Below, in pieces: positions 1-6,308 of a DNA stretch of 18,248 bases. Under the pieces are notes generated by a model. That model saw only the letters and a program-made list of their open reading frames with translations, searched no databases and was not told the origin of the DNA. Positions within the stretch are counted from its first letter, which is position 1, and every line of letters begins with the position of its first letter. Source of the DNA: an uncultured Asticcacaulis sp. (GTDB taxonomy: Bacteria; Pseudomonadota; Alphaproteobacteria; Caulobacterales; Caulobacteraceae); contig CAMLIY010000035.1 of NCBI GenBank assembly GCA_946480125.1, forward strand, positions 1-18,248. The letters run 5' to 3'. Both the position numbers and the translations under genes were made by a program.

Positions 1-681
1 GCGATAATCGGAAATCACCTCGCCGGCCTGCGCAATCTCGGCCTCATGTGCGGCGTCACGTTGGGTTTCGGCGATGCCTGCGGCGTACCAGGCCTTCATG
101 GAAGGCTGATTCAGCATGAAATCGACATAGGCGCGCGCCTCCTGGCTGAGATCGAATCCCAGGCCATAGGTTTGAATACGGAAAACGACGGGCGCATAGA
201 AGGCATCGGCCGCTGTGAACTGACTGCCGGCCAGGTAGGGTCCGCCGAAATTCGTAAATCCATACCGCCATATATCGTCGATACGGGCGAGGTCTCGCAA
301 CAGAGCTGGTGGTGTGTCGAACATCTTGATACGCAGGCCGATATTCATAGAACACAGGTTACGCAAGGCGCTGAAACCCGAGTGCATTTCCGCCGCTGCC
401 GATCGCGCGAAACTGCGCGCTTCGCGGCTGGCGGGCCAGACGGCTGGATGGTCTTCATAGACATGCTCGGCGATGGCCAGGGAATCCCAGATTGTTTGTT
501 TGCCGTCGATCAGGGCCGGCACCAGCGCGTTCGGTGAAAAAACCTTGAAGCCACTGTTATCAGGCTGAAAATAGTGCTGATGTTCGATAAAGGGAATGTC
601 GAGGGTTTTCAGTAATATCCAGGGGCGCAATGACCACGATGAATAGTTTTTGTTACCGATATGCAGTTCATACTGGGGCAT
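1..681 (-). CDS. Glutathione S-transferase family protein, C-terminus beyond the left edge
   Basis: The frame is open from ATG at 681 to base 1 (227 codons, no stop), so the gene continues past the window. GSTs of this length run to about 230 residues, so only the very end is probably missing. The N-terminus carries NKNYSSWSLRPW, the hallmark of a common proteobacterial GST subfamily whose thioredoxin-fold domain binds glutathione. Next comes a cis-Pro-type stretch, SPNALVPALID (about residues 49-59), and a glutathione-contact motif, WDSLAIAEHV (about 65-74). The rest is the all-helical C-terminal domain, with a typical FTAADAFYAPV segment near residue 157. A cytosolic detoxification role is expected from the family; the substrate cannot be told. 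A weak AAAGG lies just upstream of the ATG. The gene is divergent from the DUF2336 gene across about 154 bp. Confidence 0.9.
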   Translation of the reverse strand, partial: MPQYELHIGNKNYSSWSLRPWILLKTLDIPFIEHQHYFQPDNSGFKVFSPNALVPALIDGKQTIWDSLAIAEHVYEDHPAVWPASREARSFARSAAAEMHSGFSALRNLCSMNIGLRIKMFDTPPALLRDLARIDDIWRYGFTNFGGPYLAGSQFTAADAFYAPVVFRIQTYGLGFDLSQEARAYVDFMLNQPSMKAWYAAGIAETQRDAAHEAEIAQAGEVISDYR

Positions 682-766
682 GGTTGTGCCTTTCGTGGCA
701 TTAGAGCTTTGAAACGGCGTGAAAATGCCGAAGCCCGTATAAATATGCCAGAGGATTTACCGCCAA

Positions 767-794
767 AAAGGCGCAAGTTTCAGCCAAAGGCGCA
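767..794. repeat. Pair of 9-bp direct repeats in the GST/DUF2336 divergent gap
   Basis: AAAGGCGCA occurs at 767-775 and again at 786-794, 19 bp apart (close to two helical turns), just upstream of the DUF2336 start. The spacing suits a pair of binding sites for one regulator, but no known motif was recognised. Confidence 0.35.
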
Positions 795-835
795 TCTTAA
801 ACAAAAGATTAACGGATCAGGGGGATGATGTCGGT

Positions 836-2140
836 ATGGTCAGTTCCCTCGCCCGTGCCGATTCTCCAGCCGAAGACGACGATCTCGCGGTTGGCGAAAG
901 CGCGGATGCGTCGCAATCCGCCGAACTTGATCAGATTTTAGACGACATCATAAGCGAACCGCAGCCGAAACATCAGGCGCGTCATGTCCTTTTGCGCCGC
1001 CTCGCGGATGTGGTCTGCCTGCCGGAAAGCCGGATCAATGCGTTTGAACGCGCCGTCACCGCCGACCTGCTGGTCGAAATGTTGCGCGAATCCGCCCTGC
1101 ATGACCGCATGCGTGTCGCCAAACGCATCAGTATCCTGGCTGAAATTCCAAATTCGCTGATCCGGATGCTGATCACCGACGATGCCGAAGTGGCGCGTTT
1201 TCTGATTGAGGATTGTGAATCGCTCAACGACGCCGATCTTTATTATTGCGCGAAGTACGGCAATCACCATCATCATATGCTGCTGGCCACCCGCAAAGAG
1301 CTTTCCAGCATACTGTGCGAATATCTGGTCGATACCGAAAGCATTCCGGTGATCGAAACTCTGCTGAGAAATCAACGCGCACGCCTGCCGCAACCGGCGC
1401 TGGAAGCGGCAGTAGCCATGAGCCAGACCCACGCGCAATTGATTCCGCTGATCATGAAACGGGCGGAGCTACGCCCGTCATCGGCCTATGTGCTGTTCTG
1501 GTGGGCGGAAGCCGATTGCCGCCGGCTGATCCTGACCCGTTTCGGCGTCAACCGCGAAATCATGCAGGACATGGCGTCTGACGTCTTTGCCATGATGGCC
1601 GCGGAAAAATGGCAGGACCCGCTGGCCCGCAAGGCGCTGCAATTTATTGAACGTCGCCAGCGCAACCGCGAGGCGCTTGAGAAAAGCCCTTACACCTCGC
1701 TGGAAGCGGCTATTGCCGAAGCGGCCAGATTGGGCATGACACGCCATATGGCTGAGGAAATATCCTATATGTCGGGTATTAAGCCGGCAACCGGGGCTAA
1801 ATTGATGCGAGATCGTGGCGGCGAAGGGCTGGCCGTATTGTGCAAGGCGACGGGCCTGTCCAAAAAAGCACTCAAGGCCTTGTGGAAAGCGCTGCGACGC
1901 CCGCTGCGCACATCCGAGGGCGTCATGCATCCACACCTCGCCGAAGTGCTGATTACTTACGATATTCTCGCCGTCGACCGTGCCCAGACTGTACTGCGTT
2001 ACTGGAACTGGTCACTGTCCTCGGCCCTGACCCATGTTATGCTGAGGGCCATTTCTTCGGGTGAGGATGTGGATCTTGATTCGCTGAGTGTACCTCAGCG
2101 CGCGGCTATGCTGGCTTTTGCGCAAGATTTGAAGGCGTAG
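836..2140 (+). CDS. DUF2336 domain-containing protein
   Basis: This 434-residue protein is predicted to be cytosolic; no signal peptide or membrane segment is visible. Its helical, repeat-like body (leucine-rich pairs of helices, for example LVEMLRESALHDRMRVAKRIS near residues 79-99) matches DUF2336, a family expanded in Caulobacterales and other alphaproteobacteria with no established function. Residues 1-45 are acidic and probably disordered. An odd run of four histidines sits at 144-147. A short tract near 303-325 (MTRHMAEEISYMSGIKPATG) resembles the conserved C-terminal part of the family. The ATG at 836 follows a purine-rich AGGGGG about 12 bp upstream; two ATGs at 825 and 828 are in another frame. 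The gene is followed by 177 bp and then mucR on the same strand. The family call is fairly sure; the function is unknown. Confidence 0.85.
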   Translation: MVSSLARADSPAEDDDLAVGESADASQSAELDQILDDIISEPQPKHQARHVLLRRLADVVCLPESRINAFERAVTADLLVEMLRESALHDRMRVAKRISILAEIPNSLIRMLITDDAEVARFLIEDCESLNDADLYYCAKYGNHHHHMLLATRKELSSILCEYLVDTESIPVIETLLRNQRARLPQPALEAAVAMSQTHAQLIPLIMKRAELRPSSAYVLFWWAEADCRRLILTRFGVNREIMQDMASDVFAMMAAEKWQDPLARKALQFIERRQRNREALEKSPYTSLEAAIAEAARLGMTRHMAEEISYMSGIKPATGAKLMRDRGGEGLAVLCKATGLSKKALKALWKALRRPLRTSEGVMHPHLAEVLITYDILAVDRAQTVLRYWNWSLSSALTHVMLRAISSGEDVDLDSLSVPQRAAMLAFAQDLKA

Positions 2141-2317
2141 ATTGAGCCGGATTTAGAGTGTGCAAGACCACATATCAGGATTTGACTACTCTATTCCTTG
2201 TCTTTTCAAGTAATCCGTATGGAATATCTGCGCCGCATATTGTTTTTTTAACGATAAGGCTTGAATATTGCAAAACGCTGGCTTAGGTAAAGTCCATTCA
2301 GCGCAAAGGACAATATA

Positions 2318-2749
2318 ATGGAAAGCAAGACAGACACCCTGGATATGACGGCGGATATAGTTTCTGCTTTTGTCGGCAATAATTCTGTGCCGGCCAGCGA
2401 ACTGCCTTCGCTGATCCAAAGCGTTTATGCTGCGCTTAACTCTATTTCTTCAGGTGAAGAAACCAAGATAGAGGCGCCCAAGGAACCGGCTGTTTCAGTT
2501 AAGAAGTCGATTTCTTCCGATTTTATTGTCTGTCTCGAAGATGGCCGCAAGTTCAAATCGCTGAAGCGTCACTTGCGCACCAAGTACGGTATGAGCCCGG
2601 AAGACTATCGCGCCAAATGGAACCTGCCTAAGGATTATCCGATGGTTGCGCCAAATTACGCCAAAGCCCGCTCTGATCTGGCCAAGCAAATGGGCCTTGG
2701 GCAGGGCGGTCGTCAGGTGACCCGTAAGACTCGCGCGGCAAAGGCATAG
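2318..2749 (+). CDS. mucR: MucR/Ros-family transcriptional regulator
   Basis: This 143-residue protein has the Ros/MucR layout: a variable N-terminal oligomerisation half (1-65), then a DNA-binding domain with KRHLRTKYGMSPEDYRAKW and DYPMVAPNYA (about 83-116), and a basic tail (130-143). MucR proteins bind AT-rich T-A steps and act as H-NS-like silencers; in Caulobacter, MucR1 and MucR2 repress G1-phase genes that CtrA activates. Aligned to the Ros zinc finger (C-x2-C-x9-H-x4-H), this protein has C72, D75, H85 and Y90, so two of the four ligands are replaced. Zinc-independent family members are known, so it may still fold and bind DNA. AAAGGA at 2305-2310 is a well-placed ribosome site. The gap upstream holds a T-rich stretch near 2241-2249, the kind of site MucR binds when it controls itself (inference). 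Confidence 0.88.
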   Translation: MESKTDTLDMTADIVSAFVGNNSVPASELPSLIQSVYAALNSISSGEETKIEAPKEPAVSVKKSISSDFIVCLEDGRKFKSLKRHLRTKYGMSPEDYRAKWNLPKDYPMVAPNYAKARSDLAKQMGLGQGGRQVTRKTRAAKA

Positions 2750-2772
2750 GTTTTCGGCAATCAAATAAAAAA

Positions 2773-2799
2773 GCCCCGATTTCATATCGGGGCTTTTTT
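2773..2799 (+). terminator. Rho-independent terminator of mucR
   Basis: A perfect 8-bp stem, GCCCCGAT (2773-2780) with ATCGGGGC (2786-2793), has a 5-nt loop and runs into a tract of six T. It begins 23 bp after the mucR stop. A-rich bases before the stem would let it work on the other strand too. Confidence 0.9.
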
Positions 2800-2867
2800 A
2801 TTTGCGCATGATCACGCCCGATCGCTTTTTTATACATTGAGCGGCAATATTTTCCTGTGGCCAATAT

Positions 2868-3076
2868 GACTCAATTTTCTGCTGATTATAGGGATGGGAG
2901 TGGTATGCTGGCGCACTATACCGCGCTTCCGGCTTAATAATCCCCATGAATCAGTGTATTAACGGGTTCTGGATAAGGTCTGCGTTAACCCTTTTTTGCT
3001 TGCCAAGGATTCACTAGTTAAGAGAAGGTGAATTTGGGTGATTCGCGGGCATTGGCTGTTTATACAGACTTGATTC
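2868..3076. promoter_or_regulatory. Cluster of five GANTC (CcrM-type) sites in the mucR-PAS gap
   Basis: The gap between mucR and the PAS gene (2750-3180, about 430 bp) holds a terminator, a possible mini-ORF and five GANTC sites: GACTC at 2868, GAATC at 2948, and GATTC at 3008, 3040 and 3072. The last three are exactly 32 bp apart. GANTC is methylated by CcrM in Caulobacterales, and GcrA reads its methylation state at promoters. The site at 3072 is the core of an 11-bp palindrome, CTTGATTCAAG (3069-3079). No convincing -35/-10 pair was found, although TATAGA at 3101 could be a -10. Confidence 0.45.
2905..2937 (+). CDS. Possible leader peptide mini-ORF (10 codons)
   Basis: An ATG at 2905 opens a 10-codon frame (MLAHYTALPA) ending in TAA at 2935-2937. 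It is preceded by GGGAG five bases upstream, a plausible ribosome site that is identical to the one in front of the DnaA-like gene at 3911. The frame lies in a GC-rich segment able to fold (GCTGG near 2907 with CCGGC near 2929). A weak stem, GGGTT (2964-2968) with AACCC (2987-2991), is followed by six T. Together these could form a short leader or small-RNA unit. Such tiny frames also occur by chance, so this is tentative. Confidence 0.2.
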   Translation: MLAHYTALPA

Positions 3077-3180
3077 AAGTGTTCGTGTCTTGTTCTTATT
3101 TATAGATGTGTATGCGAAAGCATTGTCCTTGGAAGTTCCAATGGAAATGCGTTAGCAAAGGGGCAAGCGAACTTTTACTG

Positions 3181-3687
3181 ATGGCTGGTTTAGCTTCCGA
3201 TATGTTAGCGGCTTTGCGCTCGCATGAGGACATCTTTCATTACTGGAAGAGTTTGCGCCGGCGTGGCAGGCTGCCTTCCCGTCAGGACCTCGATCCCGTT
3301 GCGATTAAACGCCGTTTGCCAACCATTAGCCTGATAGATGTTCTGGCGCCCAATCCGGATAATAATCCCGAAATTTTTCGCCAGCGTCTGGCCGGCACAG
3401 AACTTTTTTCCGCCTATGGCGAGGAAATAACGGGCAAACGGCTCGATGCCATCTATACCGAGCCGGAAGCGCAATACTGGGCCGAACACCTGACTTTTGT
3501 CGTTGAAACCGGCAAGCCCAATGTCGGTTTGCATTCCATGGCGTGGCGGGGCGCCAAGGGGCTAAGTCTGTTCTGGCTGCGCCTGCCGCTGGCTTCGGAT
3601 GGCGTCAATGTGGATATGATCTTGGGCCATGACGCCCTTATCGGCAAGATTGACCTTTTGCAATCGGGCATCCGTTCCGCTTCCTGA
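3181..3687 (+). CDS. PAS_5-type PAS domain protein
   Basis: From ATG 3181 this is a 168-residue soluble protein made up almost entirely of one PAS domain of the PAS_5 (PF07310) kind. The signature is a helix, FHYWKSLRRRGRLPSRQDLDP, followed by IKRRLPTISLIDVL, FRQRLAGTEL and a YGEEITGKRLD turn. PAS_5 proteins are common, often stand-alone, in Rhodospirillales and Caulobacterales, and their ligands and outputs are mostly unknown. No kinase, cyclase or DNA-binding domain is attached. The frame stays open to an ATG at 3106, but that extra stretch is rich in Cys and Trp, does not resemble the family and has no ribosome site. Neither start has a strong Shine-Dalgarno (AAAGGGG at 3158-3164 is about 17 bp from 3181). 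The GANTC cluster lies directly upstream. Confidence 0.78.
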   Translation: MAGLASDMLAALRSHEDIFHYWKSLRRRGRLPSRQDLDPVAIKRRLPTISLIDVLAPNPDNNPEIFRQRLAGTELFSAYGEEITGKRLDAIYTEPEAQYWAEHLTFVVETGKPNVGLHSMAWRGAKGLSLFWLRLPLASDGVNVDMILGHDALIGKIDLLQSGIRSAS

Positions 3688-3822
3688 CTGACTATCCGCT
3701 TGAAAAAGGTGTCTTTATACCCCTATTTTACATCAATAATAAAATTACAACTTAGAATTTTATTGAATAATAATAACCGCATTTCGCGCCTTTAAAAGGA
3801 AATTATACCTATTCACATTTTT

Positions 3823-3839
3823 GGATAGGAAAGTTATCC
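3823..3839. promoter_or_regulatory. Inverted repeat in the AT-rich leader of the DnaA-like gene
   Basis: GGATA (3823-3827) and TATCC (3835-3839) face each other across 7 bp in the 220-bp AT-rich gap 3688-3910. The right arm continues as TTATCCTCC, which resembles a DnaA box (TTATCCACA) with two mismatches. It could be an operator for the downstream gene. The rest of the gap is AT-rich (3715-3830) with no recognisable gene. Confidence 0.3.
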
Positions 3840-3910
3840 TCCCTTCCTGGGGTTTGCCTATGATTTGTTAACGGTTTGATACCGGGCAATCTGGCGATGG
3901 GAGTGGTGTG

Positions 3911-4318
3911 ATGAAAACGGAAGAAATAGCAAGCTGTAGCTTAGCCTCGAATTTTAAAGAAGGCCTGCGTAGGGATATGGCGCAGGCGTCATTCGTGACG
4001 GATCTTGTGGCTTTGGCGACAGGTGTGCCGGCCGCGCAGATCCGCAGTAAGACACGTAATAATGCGCGCGCGGCAAGGGCGCGGCAAATGTCGATGTATC
4101 TTGCCTATGTCAGTTTCGAATGGCCCCTGGCGCGCGTCGGCGCGGCTTTCGGCCGGGACCGAACCACGGCGGGCCATGGGTGTCGCCTGATCGAGGACTT
4201 GCGTGACGATCCCTCATTTGACGCCGGACTGGACGGGCTGGAAGCGTGCCTGAAAACGGCTCCCGGTCCCCTGGGGATCAAGATCCTGGCCACCAATCTG
4301 AGGGAGATGATGATTTAG
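3911..4318 (+). CDS. Orphan DnaA domain IV (DnaA_C) helix-turn-helix protein
   Basis: This protein of about 135 residues has no AAA+ domain, yet its centre matches DnaA domain IV, the part of the replication initiator that binds DnaA boxes. The arginine-rich lead (ARAARARQ) is followed by MSMYLAYVSFEWPLARVGAAFG (about 61-82) and the recognition-helix region RDRTTAGHGCRLIED (about 83-97). Canonical DnaA has DHTT where this protein has DRTT, but the helix-turn-helix frame is intact. Short proteins of this kind occur in alphaproteobacteria with no settled function; competition with DnaA for its sites or a stand-alone regulatory role are both possible (inference). ATG 3911 has GGGAG at 3899-3903; a GTG at 3908 is an alternative start. 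The gene ends 37 bp before yaiI on the same strand. Confidence 0.75.
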   Translation: MKTEEIASCSLASNFKEGLRRDMAQASFVTDLVALATGVPAAQIRSKTRNNARAARARQMSMYLAYVSFEWPLARVGAAFGRDRTTAGHGCRLIEDLRDDPSFDAGLDGLEACLKTAPGPLGIKILATNLREMMI

Positions 4319-4355
4319 CGAAGACGTCGCGGGGCCTGTCTGTTACAGGAAAGGC

Positions 4356-4814
4356 ATGACTCTGCGTGTATATATAGATGCCGATGCCTGTCCGGTTAAG
4401 GATGAAACCTATAAGGTGGCCACCCGCTACGGCCTGCAAACCATTGTGGTCTCCAACAGTTTTATCCAGATACCGCGTCAGCCTCTGATTGAACGCATGA
4501 TCGTCGAGGCGGGGCCGGATGTCGCTGATGACTGGATCGCCGGACAGGTCGTGGCGGGCGACGTCGTTATTACCAATGATATTCCGCTGGCGGCGCGGGT
4601 GCTGGAAAAAGGGGCGCATGCCATAGCACCCAATGGCCGCGCCTTTACACCTGACGCCATCGGTGCGGCTCTGGCGCAGCGCGCCCTGATGGAGCATATT
4701 CGCTCGACAGGTGAGATAACCGGCGGTCCGCCACCCTTTTCCGCGGCCAATCGATCGCAATTTCTTCAGACGCTTGATCAGGTAATCAGTCGTGAAAGAC
4801 GACTTGGCCGCTAG
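4356..4814 (+). CDS. yaiI: UPF0178 (DUF188) family protein YaiI
   Basis: This 152-residue cytosolic protein is a full-length member of the YaiI/YqxD family. It opens with the family signature VYIDADACPVKDE (about residues 5-17) and continues with VVSNSFIQIPR, a VVITNDIPLAARVLEKGA block (about 70-87), and the characteristic C-terminal stretch ITGGPPPFS. The acidic cluster DADACPVKDE and the TNDIPLA motif resemble PIN-like nuclease folds, but no activity is established for the family. The gene is convergent with sufE, and the two stop codons share the tetranucleotide CTAG at 4811-4814. Confidence 0.92.
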   Translation: MTLRVYIDADACPVKDETYKVATRYGLQTIVVSNSFIQIPRQPLIERMIVEAGPDVADDWIAGQVVAGDVVITNDIPLAARVLEKGAHAIAPNGRAFTPDAIGAALAQRALMEHIRSTGEITGGPPPFSAANRSQFLQTLDQVISRERRLGR

Positions 4815-5230
4815 ATAGCTCCGGCGGTCGCCTTCTTCAGTCGCTCGACCATCGACATAAGACCATTTGTGCGCTGGGAGGATAGGGCCTCGTTCAGGCC
4901 CAGCTTCGCCAGGGTGTACCGGATCGAAAAATCCTGAATCTCGCTCCAGGGCAGACCATCGAGCAAACGGATCAGAACGGCGATCAGTCCCTTGACGATA
5001 AAGGCGTCCGACTCGCCGCGAAAGCGCAGAATGCCTGGCGGTGCCTTGTCGATGACCAGCCAGACCTGTGAGGCGCAGCCCAGAACCTTGGTAGCGTCGG
5101 TTTTCTCTTCCGGCGTCAGGAGTGCCAGATCCTTGCCAAGGTCAATGATGTAGCGATAACGCTCCTCCCAATCGTCGAATAAAGCGAATTCGTCGAGTAA
5201 ATCGTTGAGGCGGGCTTGGAATTCGGACAT
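4811..5230 (-). CDS. sufE: SufE family cysteine desulfuration protein
   Basis: SufE accepts persulfide sulfur from the cysteine desulfurase SufS and passes it to the SufBCD scaffold for Fe-S cluster assembly in the cytosol. The 139-residue length is standard. The acceptor cysteine is C52 in VLGCASQVWL, the family's most conserved block, matching Cys51 of the E. coli protein. The N-terminal helix FDDWEERYRYIIDLGKDL and the block SDAFIVKGLIAVLI are also typical. It is not embedded in a suf operon here: its neighbours are yaiI (convergent, overlapping by 4 bp) and a histidine kinase gene upstream on the same strand, 85 bp away. Confidence 0.93.
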   Translation of the reverse strand: MSEFQARLNDLLDEFALFDDWEERYRYIIDLGKDLALLTPEEKTDATKVLGCASQVWLVIDKAPPGILRFRGESDAFIVKGLIAVLIRLLDGLPWSEIQDFSIRYTLAKLGLNEALSSQRTNGLMSMVERLKKATAGAI

Positions 5231-5315
5231 GCGGAGGCTCGTGAATGGACTGGTGCCTATATGTCGGTTTAAGGCACCGCATTCAAGCGCCGATATCCGA
5301 ATGGCAGGTTATAGC

Positions 5316-6068
5316 CTAAGCGGCCTTTAACCGGATGATGGCCTTCAAGGCGTCACCCTCGCGCGAAACAACGTTGAAGGCGCCGCCCATGGCTTCGGCA
5401 TTGAGCCTGACGATCGCCCAGCCGAGACCCGCCCCTTCATGACTGCGGTTTTCGGCATTATCGCCTTGCTCGAAGGGTTTCATCAGGCGTTCGATATCTG
5501 CCTGAGCGGGGGCGTCACCACGATTGAAAACTGTAACAACCACCTGACTGCCAGACAGTCGGGCATTGATTTCCACGCTTTCGCCGGCTGCTGTGAACGC
5601 AATGGCGTTGCGCAGCAGGTGGTCGAGACAGGCAGACAGGCCGCGTGGATCAAGCCAGGCGTGAAGGTTCTCATCCAGTAAACGATTATACAGGATGACT
5701 TCGCGGGTTGCGGCCAGGGGACGCAGCCGGGACACGGCTTCCTCAATGAGCGGCATCACCGGTTCATTCATCGGCGTAAGGCCCTGACCGCCTTCAAGAC
5801 GTACGATCTCCAGCACATTATTGAACAAGCTAAGGAGTTTCTTGCCGCTATCGCTAATGATGCCCGCATATTCGATATAGTGCGGCGATCCCAGGGGGCC
5901 GTAGAGTTCCTGGCGCAGAATGTCAGAGAAACCAATGATGCTGTTGAGGGGGGTACGCAGTTCGTGGCTGACCATACGCAGAAAAGCCCGGCGTCCAGCG
6001 TCCCTGTCAGCATCTCGGGCGGCCTCAAGGGGCCAGTTTGGCGTTTCGGCCGTCTGAGGGAAGGACAT
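5316..6068 (-). CDS. Small soluble sensor histidine kinase with a DivJ/PleC-like HisKA domain
   Basis: The protein has 250 residues with no membrane segment and no sensory domain: a short N-tail (1-28), a HisKA domain (29-95) with H-box VSHELRTPLN (H35), and an HATPase domain (about 105-250). The N-box is LLRNAIAF (N154) and the G2 box is GAGLGWAIV (about 212-220). The G1 box is atypical: VFNRGDA replaces the usual DxGxG, so the adenine-contacting Asp is Asn. That occurs in some active kinases but may lower ATP affinity. The dimerisation helices (IIGFSDILRQELYGPLG) resemble those of the DivJ/PleC group that acts on DivK and PleD. It is divergent from the DivJ-like gene. AGGTG lies 5 bp before the ATG. 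Its partner is inferred, not shown. Confidence 0.85.
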   Translation of the reverse strand: MSFPQTAETPNWPLEAARDADRDAGRRAFLRMVSHELRTPLNSIIGFSDILRQELYGPLGSPHYIEYAGIISDSGKKLLSLFNNVLEIVRLEGGQGLTPMNEPVMPLIEEAVSRLRPLAATREVILYNRLLDENLHAWLDPRGLSACLDHLLRNAIAFTAAGESVEINARLSGSQVVVTVFNRGDAPAQADIERLMKPFEQGDNAENRSHEGAGLGWAIVRLNAEAMGGAFNVVSREGDALKAIIRLKAA

Positions 6069-6131
6069 GCTGCACCTGGTCGCGCACGGTGGTCAGGACG
6101 CACGCATAAAATCCCAATTTAAGCAGGGGGT

Positions 6132-6147
6132 GTTAAACATCGGTTAC
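6132..6147 (-). promoter_or_regulatory. CtrA-box-like site between the two kinase genes
   Basis: On the minus strand the sequence reads GTAA, seven bases, TTAAC, one mismatch from the CtrA consensus TTAA-N7-TTAAC. It lies about 65 bp upstream of the small kinase gene and in the divergent control region shared with the DivJ-like gene. One-mismatch matches also occur by chance. Confidence 0.3.
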
Positions 6148-6152
6148 CCCAT

Positions 6153-6165
6153 CCTATGGCATAGG
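6153..6165. promoter_or_regulatory. Perfect 13-bp palindrome between the two kinase genes
   Basis: CCTATG-G-CATAGG is a perfect 6+6 bp palindrome with a single central base. It sits roughly in the middle of the divergent gap, the position expected for an operator of a dimeric regulator. No family was recognised from the sequence. Confidence 0.35.
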
Positions 6166-6308
6166 TAAAAGACCCCGGTTTTGTGACGCGATGTCCATAA
6201 ATCTCCCGCCCCAAGGGATTCGGCTGGGCAATGTCACATTTATGGCTAAAATTCAGATGCTTATTATATATAGACGAGCATTTGTACGTTACAAAGGAAC
6301 CCGCAGGC

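Noticed and set aside
46..537. 163-codon open frame on the plus strand
   Set aside because: It is antisense to the glutathione S-transferase, which has clear family motifs along its full length.
797..813. CtrA box before the DUF2336 gene
   Set aside because: The half-sites are perfect but the spacer is 8 bp instead of 7, so it is not called as a site.
3106..3180. Longer start for the PAS protein
   Set aside because: The extra 25 residues are rich in Cys and Trp, unlike the family, and no ribosome site precedes ATG 3106.
3834..3842. DnaA box TTATCCTCC
   Set aside because: It has two mismatches to TTATCCACA, and the same nine bases recur at 17346-17354 in an unrelated gap, so it is weak evidence.
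2750..3907. Chromosomal replication origin
   Set aside because: The AT-rich gaps, GANTC sites and DnaA-like gene invite the idea, but there is no cluster of DnaA boxes and no hemE, dnaA or parAB neighbourhood.
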